64,000 nt of DNA, from the NCBI RefSeq assembly GCF_027498035.1, contig NZ_CP114978.1, positions 62,001-126,000 of the forward strand. The letters run 5' to 3'. The notes beneath the pieces were generated by a model, which saw only the letters and a program-made list of their open reading frames with translations, was not told where the DNA came from and did no database searches. Within the stretch, counting starts at the first letter, position 1; each line of letters begins with the position of its first letter. A program made the position numbers and the translations under genes. This DNA comes from Pseudoxanthomonas sp. (GTDB lineage: Bacteria; Pseudomonadota; Gammaproteobacteria; Xanthomonadales; Xanthomonadaceae). This document shows, in pieces, positions 7,393 to 15,921 of this stretch.

Positions 7393-8205
7393 ATGAGCAC
7401 GCACGCCGACAGCAAGCCCTGGACCGTTCCCGCCCTGCGCCAAGCCAAGCAGGACGGCCGCAAGCTGGTCATGTTGACCTGCTACGACTTTGGTTTCGCC
7501 AAGACCCTGGATGCCGCCGGCATCGATCTGATCCTGATCGGTGACTCGCTGGGCATGGTGGTGCAGGGCCACGATTCCACCCTGCCGGTGACGGTCGAGG
7601 CGATGGTCTACCACACGCGCATCGTGGCCCGCGGGCTGGAGCGTGCGCTGCTGGTGGCCGACCTGCCGTTCCAGGCCGACGCCACGCGCGAACGTGCATT
7701 GGCCGCGTCCACCCAGTTGCTGCAGGTGGGGGCGGAGATGGTCAAGATCGAAGGCGCCGGCCACAAGCTCGAGGTGATCCGCTTCCTGACTGAACGCGAC
7801 ATCCCGGTGTGCTCGCACCTGGGCTTGACCCCGCAGTCGGTGCTGTCCTTCGGCGGCTACCGCGTGCAGGGTCGCGAAGAGGCCGCAGCTGAAAAGCTCG
7901 TTGCCGATGCGATCGCCGTGGCCAAGGCGGGTGCGACGCTGCTGGTGCTGGAGTGCGTGCCCTCGGCGCTGGCCGCGCGGATCACCGCCGCGGTGGACAT
8001 TCCCACCATCGGCATTGGCGCCGGCCCGGACTGCGATGGCCAGGTGCTGGTGCTGCACGACCTGCTGGGCCTGGAGATGGGCCACCGCCGGCCCAAGTTC
8101 GTCAAGGATTTCCTGGCCGAAGGCGGCTCCGTTGCCGGTGCCGCACGGACCTATGCCGAGGCCGTCCGTGACGGCAGTTTCCCCGACGCGGAGCATTCGT
8201 ATTGA
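7393..8205 (+). CDS. panB: 3-methyl-2-oxobutanoate hydroxymethyltransferase
   Basis: PanB adds a hydroxymethyl group from methylenetetrahydrofolate to ketoisovalerate, giving ketopantoate for coenzyme A synthesis. The 270-residue protein carries the conserved KLVMLTCYDFGFAKTLD opening, the metal/substrate segment GDSLGMVVQGHDSTLPV, the GLTPQSVLSFGGY loop and IPTIGIGAG near residue 203. The ATG at 7393 (MSTHAD) is preferred over an in-frame TTG two codons earlier. It sits between folK, of the folate pathway that supplies its co-substrate, and panC, the enzyme two steps on. Confidence 0.95.
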   Translation: MSTHADSKPWTVPALRQAKQDGRKLVMLTCYDFGFAKTLDAAGIDLILIGDSLGMVVQGHDSTLPVTVEAMVYHTRIVARGLERALLVADLPFQADATRERALAASTQLLQVGAEMVKIEGAGHKLEVIRFLTERDIPVCSHLGLTPQSVLSFGGYRVQGREEAAAEKLVADAIAVAKAGATLLVLECVPSALAARITAAVDIPTIGIGAGPDCDGQVLVLHDLLGLEMGHRRPKFVKDFLAEGGSVAGAARTYAEAVRDGSFPDAEHSY

Positions 8206-8249
8206 ACGCGCTCGCTTCAGTGACCGATGCGCGCGGGAAGGGCGCCACC

Positions 8250-9092
8250 ATGATTGAAACCATTACCGAGCTGGACGCCCTGCGCGCGCGCGTGGCGGGT
8301 TGGAAGCGGCAGGGCCTGCGCGTGGGCTTCGTGCCGACGATGGGCAACCTGCACGCCGGGCATTACTCGCTGATCATGCTGGCCCGGCAGTACGCCGATC
8401 GCGTGGTGTCCAGCGTGTTCGTCAATCCGACCCAGTTCGGGCCGAACGAGGACTACACCCGCTATCCGCGCACGCCCGATGCCGACACGACGGGCCTGGA
8501 AGGCGCCGGTTGCGACGTGCTGTGGCTGCCGACGGTCGAATCGATGTATCCGTTCGGGATCGAGCTGGCCGCCAAGGTGCACGTGCCGGGCGTGAGTTCG
8601 GTGCTGGAAGGTGAATGCCGTCCAGGCCATTTCGATGGCGTGTGCACGGTGGTCAGCCGCCTGTTCAACCAGGTGGCGCCGGACGTGGCGGCCTTCGGCA
8701 AGAAGGATTTCCAGCAGCTGGCCGTGATCCGGCAGATGGTCACTGACCTGGCCTTCCCGATGGAAATCCTGGGCGGCAGCATCGTGCGCGAGGCCGATGG
8801 CCTGGCGATGAGTTCGCGCAATCAATACCTGAGCGCTGATGAGCGGCCCAGGGCCGCCGAGATCCGCCGCACGCTGCAGGAAATGCGCGATGCGATGCTG
8901 GCGGGTACCCCGCGTGAAGCAGTGGAGCGCACCGCGCGGGCACGCCTGACCACCGCCGGCTACGAGGTGGATTACACCGTGGTGCGTGGCCTGGACCTGT
9001 CCGAGCCGCCGGCTGGTGATACAGGTTCCAAGGTCGCGCTGATCGCCGCACGCCTGGGGCGTACGCGCCTGATCGACAATCTGGAATTCTGA
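8250..9092 (+). CDS. panC: pantothenate synthetase
   Basis: PanC joins pantoate and beta-alanine using ATP. The 280-residue product has the nucleotidyltransferase motif PTMGNLHAGHYSLI (HIGH-like), VSSVFVNPTQFGPNEDY, FGKKDFQQLAVIRQM and the MSSRNQYL segment (KMSKS equivalent). The ATG at 8250 has a GGGAAGGG ribosome site eight bases upstream and gives the family N-terminus. An earlier in-frame start overlaps the panB stop but adds unrelated residues. It lies 44 bases after panB and 77 bases before panD, which supplies beta-alanine. Confidence 0.95.
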   Translation: MIETITELDALRARVAGWKRQGLRVGFVPTMGNLHAGHYSLIMLARQYADRVVSSVFVNPTQFGPNEDYTRYPRTPDADTTGLEGAGCDVLWLPTVESMYPFGIELAAKVHVPGVSSVLEGECRPGHFDGVCTVVSRLFNQVAPDVAAFGKKDFQQLAVIRQMVTDLAFPMEILGGSIVREADGLAMSSRNQYLSADERPRAAEIRRTLQEMRDAMLAGTPREAVERTARARLTTAGYEVDYTVVRGLDLSEPPAGDTGSKVALIAARLGRTRLIDNLEF

Positions 9093-9169
9093 AACGCGCG
9101 GTGGTTGCACCACCGCTTGCGGCCTGCGCTGCTAGACTCGCCGGCCTGTTTCCGCAGTCCGATACGACG

Positions 9170-9550
9170 ATGCAACTGAGCCTGCTCAAGACCAAGATCC
9201 ACCGCGCCACCGTCACCCATTCCGAGCTGAACTACGAAGGGTCCATCGCCATCGATGGCAACCTGCTGGAAGCCACCGGCATCCGCGAGTTCGAGCAGGT
9301 CCACATCTGGGACGTCACCAATGGCGCCCGTTTCAGCACTTATGCCCTGCGTGCCGACGAAGGCAGCGGCATCATCTCGCTCAACGGCGGCGCGGCCCGC
9401 CATGTACAGGTTGGCGACATCATCATCATCGCGGCGTTCGCCTCCATGAGCGAAGCCGAAGCCGATCTGTTCAAGCCCACCCTGGTGTACGTGGACGGGC
9501 AGAACCGCATTACCCACACCAACGAGTCCATCCCAAAGCAGGCGGCCTGA
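9170..9550 (+). CDS. panD: aspartate 1-decarboxylase (pyruvoyl enzyme)
   Basis: PanD makes beta-alanine from aspartate for pantothenate. The 126-residue proenzyme has the self-cleavage site Gly24-Ser25 within ELNYEGSIAID, where Ser25 becomes the pyruvoyl group of the alpha chain. The conserved HIWDVTNGARFSTYAL and GDIIIIAAFA segments follow. Its stop overlaps the pgi start (TGATG), so the two are translationally coupled. With panB and panC just upstream, the complete pantothenate branch apart from ketopantoate reductase is present. Confidence 0.96.
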   Translation: MQLSLLKTKIHRATVTHSELNYEGSIAIDGNLLEATGIREFEQVHIWDVTNGARFSTYALRADEGSGIISLNGGAARHVQVGDIIIIAAFASMSEAEADLFKPTLVYVDGQNRITHTNESIPKQAA

Positions 9551-11052
9551 TGTCCAAGTTCGATGCGTTGCAGTCCCATGCCGCGCGCCTGCGCGGTACC
9601 CGCGCCCCGGCGCTGTTGGAACAGGATCCTGCACGCGCATCGGACTTCGCGCTGCGCGTCGGGCCGCTGTACGCCAGTTTCGCGCGCCAGGGCTATGACC
9701 GCGACGCACTGGCCGCGTTGCATGCACTGGCCAGTGACCTGGATCTGAAGGCGGCTTACCAGCGGCTGTTCACCGGCGAGATCGTCAACCCGACCGAAGG
9801 CCGCGCCGCGCTGCACACCGCGCTGCGCGGCAATCTGACCGGCGCGAAGGTCGCGCAGGACGCCTACGCAGAGGCGGCCAGCGTGCGCGCACACATGGGC
9901 AGGCTGGTCGCCGCGCTGGAAGCCAGCGAGGTCACCGACATCGTCAGCGTCGGCATCGGTGGCTCGGACCTGGGACCGCGCCACGTGGCCGACGCACTGC
10001 GTCCGGTCGCCCCGAAGCTGCGCGTGCATTTCATCTCCAACGTCGACGGTGCCGCTGCGCAGCGAACGCTGGCCGGCCTGAATCCTGCGACCACCGCCGC
10101 GATCCTGATTTCCAAGACCTTCGGCACCCAGGAAACCCTGCTCAACGGCAAGATCCTGGCCGACTGGCTGGGTGGCAGCGCGCGCCTGTACGCAGTCAGC
10201 GCCAATCCCGATCGTGCCGCCAAGGCGTTCGATATTCCCAGCGAGCGCGTGCTGCCGATGTGGGACTGGGTCGGCGGGCGTTATTCGCTGTGGTCGGCGG
10301 TCGGTTTCCCGATCGCGCTGGCGATCGGCTTCCAGCAGTTCGAGGCGCTGCTCGATGGCGCCGCGTTGATGGACCAGCACGTGCTGGAAACCCCGGCCGA
10401 ATCCAACCTGGCCATCCGCCACGCGCTGACCGCAGTGTGGAACCGCAACGTGCTGGGCCATGCCGCGCACGGCGTGATGACCTACGACCAGCGCCTGGCG
10501 CTGCTGCCCAATTACCTGCAGCAACTGGTGATGGAAAGCCTGGGCAAGTCCACGCGCATCGACGGCACGCCGGTGGACGTGGACACCGTGCCGGTGTGGT
10601 GGGGCGGGGCGGGCACCGACGTGCAGCACAGCTTCTTCCAGGCGCTGCACCAGGGCACGCAGATCGTGCCGCTGGATTTCGTCGGCACCATCCACAATGA
10701 CGATCCATATGCCGAGAACCACGTCGCGCTGATGTCCAACCTGCTGGCGCAGTCGGAAGCATTGGCCAATGGCCAGTCCAGCGACGACCCGCATCGCAGT
10801 TACGCCGGTGGCCGCCCGAGCACGATGATCCTGCTCGACGCGCTCACCCCGCAGTCGCTGGGCGCGCTGATCGCCATGTACGAGCACAGCGTCTACGCGC
10901 AGTCGCTGGCCTGGGGCATCAATGCCTTTGATCAGTTCGGCGTGGAGCTGGGCAAGCAGCTGGCCAGCGGCCTGCTGCCTGCGCTCAAGGGCGAAGCTGA
11001 AGCCGACGATCCGGTGACCAAGGCGTTGCTGGAACAGATCCGCACGCGCTGA
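9550..11052 (+). CDS. pgi: glucose-6-phosphate isomerase
   Basis: Pgi interconverts glucose-6-phosphate and fructose-6-phosphate in the cytosol. The 500-residue protein contains the phosphate-binding GIGGSDLGP (about residues 137-145), SKTFGTQETL, and the PGI signature around GGRYSLWSAVGFPIALAIG (about 242-260). The C-terminal signature lies around GINAFDQFGVELGK (about 457-470). It is somewhat shorter than the 549-residue E. coli enzyme but all active-site blocks are present. Being coupled to panD is an odd metabolic pairing. A REP element follows the stop and separates it from convergent queG. Confidence 0.95.
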   Translation: MSKFDALQSHAARLRGTRAPALLEQDPARASDFALRVGPLYASFARQGYDRDALAALHALASDLDLKAAYQRLFTGEIVNPTEGRAALHTALRGNLTGAKVAQDAYAEAASVRAHMGRLVAALEASEVTDIVSVGIGGSDLGPRHVADALRPVAPKLRVHFISNVDGAAAQRTLAGLNPATTAAILISKTFGTQETLLNGKILADWLGGSARLYAVSANPDRAAKAFDIPSERVLPMWDWVGGRYSLWSAVGFPIALAIGFQQFEALLDGAALMDQHVLETPAESNLAIRHALTAVWNRNVLGHAAHGVMTYDQRLALLPNYLQQLVMESLGKSTRIDGTPVDVDTVPVWWGGAGTDVQHSFFQALHQGTQIVPLDFVGTIHNDDPYAENHVALMSNLLAQSEALANGQSSDDPHRSYAGGRPSTMILLDALTPQSLGALIAMYEHSVYAQSLAWGINAFDQFGVELGKQLASGLLPALKGEAEADDPVTKALLEQIRTR

Positions 11053-11091
11053 AATCGCAGGACGTTTGGTTCGCGCCACTGTTGTTATTAC

Positions 11092-11185
11092 GTAGGGCGG
11101 AGCTTGCTCCGCTGGGGCTTTAAATACGCCCTGTCCGAAGAGCAGCGGAGTCCCCAAGATGGGATTGCCACAAGCGCCGCTCTAC
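11092..11185. repeat. REP-like palindromic repeat pair with GTAG head
   Basis: A forward unit begins GTAG at 11092 and folds GCGGAGC-TT-GCTCCGC (11097-11112). A degenerate inverted unit follows and ends in CTAC at 11185. The layout matches REP elements of the SMAG type found outside genes in Stenotrophomonas. It lies between the convergent 3' ends of pgi and queG. A longer cluster of the same family is at 47261-47426. Confidence 0.75.
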
Positions 11186-11210
11186 AGGTGAGCTTGCGCC
11201 TGACGAATCG

Positions 11211-12281
11211 TCAGGCCTCGTGCTGCGCCAGCGCCCAGCCGACGTGTTCACGCACCAGGGGCGAAGCGTGTTCGCGGCGGCTGGCCAGTGCCTCCATCAC
11301 GGCCGGTGAACTCGGCGCGTTGCCTAGCGCCACGGCGATGTTGCGCAGCCAGCGCTCGTGGCCGCTGCGGCGGATCGCCGAGCCTTCGGTGCGACGCAGG
11401 AATTCGTCTTCTTCCCAGGCGAACAGCTGCGGCAGCGTGGCGCTATCCAGGTCGTTGCGGGCGCGGAAATCCGGTTCGTCATTGCGCTTGGCGAACTTGT
11501 TCCAGGGGCAGACCAGCTGGCAGTCGTCGCAACCGAAGATGCGGTTGCCGATCGGCTTGCGCAGCTCGATGGGGATCGCACCGTCGTGTTCGATGGTCAG
11601 GTACGAAATGCAGCGGCGCGCATCCAGCCGATGCGGGGCGATGATCGCCTGTGTGGGGCACACGTCGATGCAGCGCACGCAGGTGCCGCAATGCGCGCTG
11701 GCCGGCGCATCCACCGGCAGGGGAATGTCGACGTAGATCTCGCCCAGGAAAAACCACGAGCCGCCGTCTTTGTCGATCAGGCAGGTGTGCTTGCCGATCC
11801 AGCCCAGCCCGGCATTGCGGGCCAGGGCGCGTTCCAGCACCGGTGCCGAATCGACGAACACGCGGTGACCGATCGGACCGACTTCCTCCTGCAGGCGCAT
11901 GGCCAGTTTCTGCAGGCGGTTGCGCATGAGCTTGTGGTAATCGCGGCCCAGCGCATAACGCGCCACGTAGGCACGTTCGCCGTTGGCCAGCGTGGTCCAG
12001 GCGTCGTCGCTATCGTTGCGGCCGTAGTCCAGGCCCACCGAGATCACCCGCAGCGTGCCGGGGATCAGCTCGGCTGGGCGCGCGCGCATGTCGCCGTGGC
12101 GGGCCATCCAGTCCATCGATCCATACAGGCCTTCGGCCAGCCAGCTGCGCAGGTGGTCTTCGTCCTGGCCCAGTTCGATTCCGGCGATGCCGCAGCGCTG
12201 GAACCCCAGCTCGCGCGACAGCACGCGGATGCGCGCCGCCAGGGCGTGGGGATCGGGAGCGGCGGCAGATGAAGCACTCAT
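11211..12281 (-). CDS. queG: epoxyqueuosine reductase
   Basis: QueG reduces epoxyqueuosine to queuosine in tRNA, the last step of queuosine synthesis, using cobalamin and two 4Fe-4S clusters. The 356-residue protein has the N-terminal cobalamin-binding part (RDYHKLMRNRLQ, FVDSAPVLERALA, GWIGKHTCLI), then the cluster motifs CGTCVRCIDVCPTQAI and CDDCQLVCPWNKF, and a C-terminal HEAT-like segment. The ATG at 12281 gives the family N-terminus. It is divergent from nnr with only 25 bases between the two start codons, preserving the queG-nnr-tsaE-amiB-mutL neighbourhood known from E. coli. Confidence 0.95.
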   Translation of the reverse strand: MSASSAAAPDPHALAARIRVLSRELGFQRCGIAGIELGQDEDHLRSWLAEGLYGSMDWMARHGDMRARPAELIPGTLRVISVGLDYGRNDSDDAWTTLANGERAYVARYALGRDYHKLMRNRLQKLAMRLQEEVGPIGHRVFVDSAPVLERALARNAGLGWIGKHTCLIDKDGGSWFFLGEIYVDIPLPVDAPASAHCGTCVRCIDVCPTQAIIAPHRLDARRCISYLTIEHDGAIPIELRKPIGNRIFGCDDCQLVCPWNKFAKRNDEPDFRARNDLDSATLPQLFAWEEDEFLRRTEGSAIRRSGHERWLRNIAVALGNAPSSPAVMEALASRREHASPLVREHVGWALAQHEA

Positions 12282-12287
12282 GCGCGC

Positions 12288-12296
12288 AAGTATAGA
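12288..12296. promoter_or_regulatory. shared TATA box of divergent queG and nnr
   Basis: AGTATAGAAT spans the 25-base gap. Read on the plus strand it offers TATAGA (12291-12296), and on the minus strand TATACT (12294-12289). Each would place a transcription start at or within about four bases of the respective ATG. No good -35 box is seen on either side. Confidence 0.35.
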
Positions 12297-12306
12297 ATCG
12301 CGCGCC

Positions 12307-13788
12307 ATGACGGCTTTGATTCCCTTGCATGGCAGTGCCGCGGCGCGTGCCCTGGACGAGCAGGCCAGCGCACGCCTGGCTGGTGGTGCCTTCGAACTCA
12401 TGCAGCGTGCCGGTCGCGCCGCGTGGCAGGTGCTGCGGGACCGCTGGCCGCAGGCGCAGCGCATTACCGTGATCTGTGGGCCGGGCAACAATGGTGGTGA
12501 TGGCTATGTGCTGGCGCTGGCGGCGTTGCAGGCGCGCCGCGAGGTGGTGGTGCTGCATCTGCAGGACCACACGCCGCGGACCGGGCTGTCCCAGCGCGCC
12601 TGCACCGAATACGTAGCCGCCGGCGGACGGATTGCATTGTTTCCCGCGCAGTTCCCATTGGCGGATGTGGTGGTGGATGCGCTGTTTGGCATCGGCCTGG
12701 CACGCGCACCGGAAGGTGAGGCGCGCGAGTTGATCGAAGCCATCAATGCGCAGCCCGCGCCGGTATTCGCGCTGGACGTGCCCAGTGGCATCGATGCATC
12801 GCTGGCCGCAGCACCGGGTACGGCGGCGCGCGCGCAGGCGACGCTGCAGTTCATCGTCCGCCACCATGGCCTGCATACCGGTGCTGGCCTGGAGCATGCG
12901 GGTGAACTGTTGCTGGATGCGCTGGGCGTCCCGGCCGATCTGTTGCAGATGAGCGCACCCAAGGCGCAGCTGCTGGAACCTGCAACGCTGTCGCACTGGC
13001 TGCGTCCGCGCCGCCGCGATACGCACAAGGGCGAGAGCGGGCGCGTATTGGTCATCGGCGGCGATCTCGGTCACGGTGGCGCCATCGCAATGGCGGCCGA
13101 AGCCGCGTTGCGCAGCGGTGCCGGGTTGGTCAGCGTGGCCACGCGCAAGGCACATGTCGTTCCGCTGCTGGCTCGCCGGCCTGAAGCGATGACCCACGCG
13201 GTTGAGTCCGGCAGCGATCTGCAGCCACTGCTTGATGCCGCGGACGTGATCGCCATCGGTCCCGGCCTGGGCCAGGGCGACTGGGGTAGGGCGCTGCTGC
13301 GCTTGGCACTGGAGGCCGGCAAGCCGCTGGTGCTCGATGCCGACGCGCTCAACCTGATCGCCACTGCGCCGCGCACCCTGCGCGATGCCATCGTGACCCC
13401 GCACCCAGGTGAGGCTGCGCGCCTGCTTGGTCGCTCGACGGCCAACGTCCAGGCCGACCGCTTCGGCGCGACCGCCGAACTCTGTCACCAGTTGCAAGCT
13501 ACGGTGGTCTTGAAGGGCGCCGGCACGCTGGTCGCCAGCGAGGGCCAGATTCCGCGCGTGATCGGTGCGGGCAATCCCGGCATGGCCACTGGCGGCATGG
13601 GCGATGTGCTGACCGGCGTGATCGCCGCGCTGCGTGCACAGGGCTTGCCTGCCTTCGAAGCCGCCAGCGCCGGTGCGCTGCTGCACAGCATGGCCGGCGA
13701 CGCAGCCGCCCGGCGTGGTCAGCGTGGACTGCTGGCCACCGATCTGTTCGATCATCTGCAACCGTTGGCCAACCCGGAACCTCATTGA
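12307..13788 (+). CDS. nnr: bifunctional NAD(P)HX epimerase / ADP-dependent dehydratase
   Basis: Nnr repairs hydrated NADH and NADPH. The 493-residue protein has an N-terminal YjeF epimerase domain (CGPGNNGGDGYVLA near residue 58, DVPSGIDA near 155) and a C-terminal dehydratase domain of ribokinase fold (VIGGDLGHGGA, TPHPGEAARLLG, AGNPGMATGGMGDVLTG near residue 420). The ATG at 12307 (MTALIPLHG) matches the family. The frame remains open upstream, but that stretch is antisense to queG. The stop overlaps tsaE by one base. Confidence 0.95.
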   Translation: MTALIPLHGSAAARALDEQASARLAGGAFELMQRAGRAAWQVLRDRWPQAQRITVICGPGNNGGDGYVLALAALQARREVVVLHLQDHTPRTGLSQRACTEYVAAGGRIALFPAQFPLADVVVDALFGIGLARAPEGEARELIEAINAQPAPVFALDVPSGIDASLAAAPGTAARAQATLQFIVRHHGLHTGAGLEHAGELLLDALGVPADLLQMSAPKAQLLEPATLSHWLRPRRRDTHKGESGRVLVIGGDLGHGGAIAMAAEAALRSGAGLVSVATRKAHVVPLLARRPEAMTHAVESGSDLQPLLDAADVIAIGPGLGQGDWGRALLRLALEAGKPLVLDADALNLIATAPRTLRDAIVTPHPGEAARLLGRSTANVQADRFGATAELCHQLQATVVLKGAGTLVASEGQIPRVIGAGNPGMATGGMGDVLTGVIAALRAQGLPAFEAASAGALLHSMAGDAAARRGQRGLLATDLFDHLQPLANPEPH

Positions 13789-14243
13789 TGCAGCTGCACC
13801 TGGCGACCGCCGAAGACACCGCACAGCTTGGCGCCGCACTGGCCAAGACCCGGCCGCCACTGGCGTCCGTGCATCTGCATGGCGACCTGGGCGCGGGGAA
13901 ATCAACCCTCGCCCGTGCCCTGCTGCGCGGGCTGGGCGTGACCGGTGCGATCCGCAGCCCCACCTACACCCTGGTCGAGCGCTACCCGGTCGAGGGCGGC
14001 GAAGCCTGGCACCTGGACCTGTACCGGCTGGGCGATGCCAGCGAGCTGGATTTCCTGGGTCTGGACGAAGCCGTGGCTACGCTGTGGCTGATCGAATGGC
14101 CGGAAAAGGGCCGCAGCGGCCTGCCGCCGCCGGATCTGGAAATCTACCTGGCCATCGATGGCGACGGGCGCAGCGTCCGGCTGGAAGCGGGGTCGAGTGC
14201 CGGTCGTGGCTGGCTGGAGCGGCTGGCACACAGGGCCAGTTAG
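13788..14243 (+). CDS. tsaE: tRNA threonylcarbamoyladenosine biosynthesis ATPase
   Basis: TsaE is the small ATPase that works with TsaB, TsaC and TsaD to form t6A at position 37 of tRNAs reading ANN codons. The 151-residue product shows Walker A GDLGAGKSTLARALL (about residues 31-45), the switch region SPTYTLVERY, HLDLYRL and LIEWPEKG (Walker B region). The ATG at 13788 overlaps the nnr stop codon, so the genes are coupled, as in many proteobacteria. Confidence 0.95.
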   Translation: MQLHLATAEDTAQLGAALAKTRPPLASVHLHGDLGAGKSTLARALLRGLGVTGAIRSPTYTLVERYPVEGGEAWHLDLYRLGDASELDFLGLDEAVATLWLIEWPEKGRSGLPPPDLEIYLAIDGDGRSVRLEAGSSAGRGWLERLAHRAS

Positions 14244-14345
14244 GGGTCTCTCCTCCCTATCCGCCAGAGGAAGTTCCGGCAGGTCACGGATTATTAAGGG
14301 AAAAACGGGTTGCATTGGCAGATCGTTAATGCTTGAATCCGATCC

Positions 14346-15854
14346 ATGCCAATGGGGAAATCCGCTGCTGCAATCGTTTTGGGGGGCGCCATGCTGCTCC
14401 AGGGCGCTCTGTCGCCGGCGTTTGCCGGTGAAGTCAGTGGTATCAACCTGGTCAACGGCGCCACCGGCACCCGCGCTGAAATCGCGCTGCTGGGTTCTGG
14501 CAAGTTCAAGACCATTTCCCTGGCCGGTCCCGACCGCCTGGTCGTCGACCTTCCCGATTCCTCGGCGCTGAAGCAGCTCAAGCTGCCGGCCGCCACGGGC
14601 GTGGTCACCGCGGTGCGCATCGGCCAGCCGGTGCCGGGCACGTTCCGGGTGGTGTTCGACCTGGCCTCGTCGGTCAAGGCGATGACCCCGCGCATGGAAG
14701 GCAGCGGCACGCAGTCGCGGCTGGTGATCGAGTGGCCGGGCGACGGCCAGACGGTTGCCGCCAGCGTGCCGAAGCCGTCCGTGCCGACGGTGTCGGCCGC
14801 ACAGGCCACTTCGGCGCTCACTGCCGATGCCGTTCGCCAGGCAAGCGCGGTTCCGCCCGCGCCGGCGCCTTCACAGCCCGTGGCTGCGGTGGCCACGCCG
14901 GGTGAGCTGTCGCCTGCGGCCATCCTGGCGGGCCAGCCGGTGCCCGGTGCCAGCGTGCAGGCGGCTTCCGTTCCCCAAGCCGACGCGCCCCGGACGACGA
15001 TAGCCACGGGCCGTCCGGCACCGGTCGAACCCAAGCCCACGGTTGCCGATGCCCCGGCCGCGGTCCTGCCGCAACCCAGGCTGGCGATGCGCGCCGGCAT
15101 GCGGCCGCTGGTGATCGCCATCGATGCCGGCCACGGCGGCCAGGATTCGGGTGCGATTGGCCCGACCGGCAAGTACGAAAAGAACGTCACCCTGGCCATC
15201 GCCCGCGAACTGGCCAGGCAGATCGACGCCACCCCCGGCCTGAAGTCCTACCTGACCCGCGACGGTGATTACTTCATCCCACTCAACCAGCGGGCGGTGA
15301 AGGCGCGTGCGGCACATGCCGACATGTTCATCTCGATCCATGCCGACGCCGCGGAAAACCGCAGCGCCAGCGGCTCGTCGGTGTACGTGCTCTCGCTCAA
15401 GGGCGCGACCTCGCAGCGCGCGCGCTGGCTGGCCGACAAGGAAAACTCGTCGGACCTGGTCGGCGGCTACAAGCTGCAGACCGGGGACAGCACGCTGTCC
15501 TCGGTGCTGATCGACCTGGCCCAGAGCGGCCACATGCGTGCTTCCGAAGACGCTGCCGGCCACGTGCTGGCGGGTCTCAAGCAGGTCGGCAATTCGCACA
15601 AGGCGAGCCTTGAAAAAGCCAACTTCGCGGTGCTGCGTACCTCGGACATGCCGGCGATGCTGGTGGAAACCGCGTTCATCTCCAACTACACCGAAGAAAA
15701 GCAGCTGACCGATCCCAAGTTCCAGCGCGGGATCGCCAGTGCGGTGCTGGAGGGCGTGGAAACCTACTTCACCCGTCAGCCGCCGCCGGGTACGCTGTTC
15801 GCCGCGCGCGCAGCAGCCGCCAGTGATGGCCAACGCGGCGGCGGCGCGCCGTAA
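14346..15854 (+). CDS. N-acetylmuramoyl-L-alanine amidase (AmiB/AmiC type)
   Basis: A 502-residue periplasmic amidase that would cleave septal peptidoglycan during daughter-cell separation. It has a signal peptide (residues 1-27, ending SPAFA), an AMIN domain (about 30-130), a long Ala/Pro-rich linker (about 135-250), and a C-terminal zinc amidase domain from about residue 257. Zinc and catalytic residues are seen in IDAGHGGQDSGAIG, YEKNVTLAIA, ISIHADA and MLVETAFISN. Unlike some AmiB proteins it has no LysM repeat. A second ATG at 14352 is also possible. It sits between tsaE and mutL as amiB does in E. coli. Confidence 0.92.
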   Translation: MPMGKSAAAIVLGGAMLLQGALSPAFAGEVSGINLVNGATGTRAEIALLGSGKFKTISLAGPDRLVVDLPDSSALKQLKLPAATGVVTAVRIGQPVPGTFRVVFDLASSVKAMTPRMEGSGTQSRLVIEWPGDGQTVAASVPKPSVPTVSAAQATSALTADAVRQASAVPPAPAPSQPVAAVATPGELSPAAILAGQPVPGASVQAASVPQADAPRTTIATGRPAPVEPKPTVADAPAAVLPQPRLAMRAGMRPLVIAIDAGHGGQDSGAIGPTGKYEKNVTLAIARELARQIDATPGLKSYLTRDGDYFIPLNQRAVKARAAHADMFISIHADAAENRSASGSSVYVLSLKGATSQRARWLADKENSSDLVGGYKLQTGDSTLSSVLIDLAQSGHMRASEDAAGHVLAGLKQVGNSHKASLEKANFAVLRTSDMPAMLVETAFISNYTEEKQLTDPKFQRGIASAVLEGVETYFTRQPPPGTLFAARAAAASDGQRGGGAP

Positions 15855-15921
15855 GCGGACCGACGGGTCGGCTATCATCCGGGTTGGTTTTCCACACCGC
15901 GCATCGCGCGCGTTACGCCCA

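Noticed and set aside
12055..12306. Longer start for nnr
   Set aside because: The frame is open upstream of 12307 but runs antisense through queG; homology starts at the ATG at 12307.
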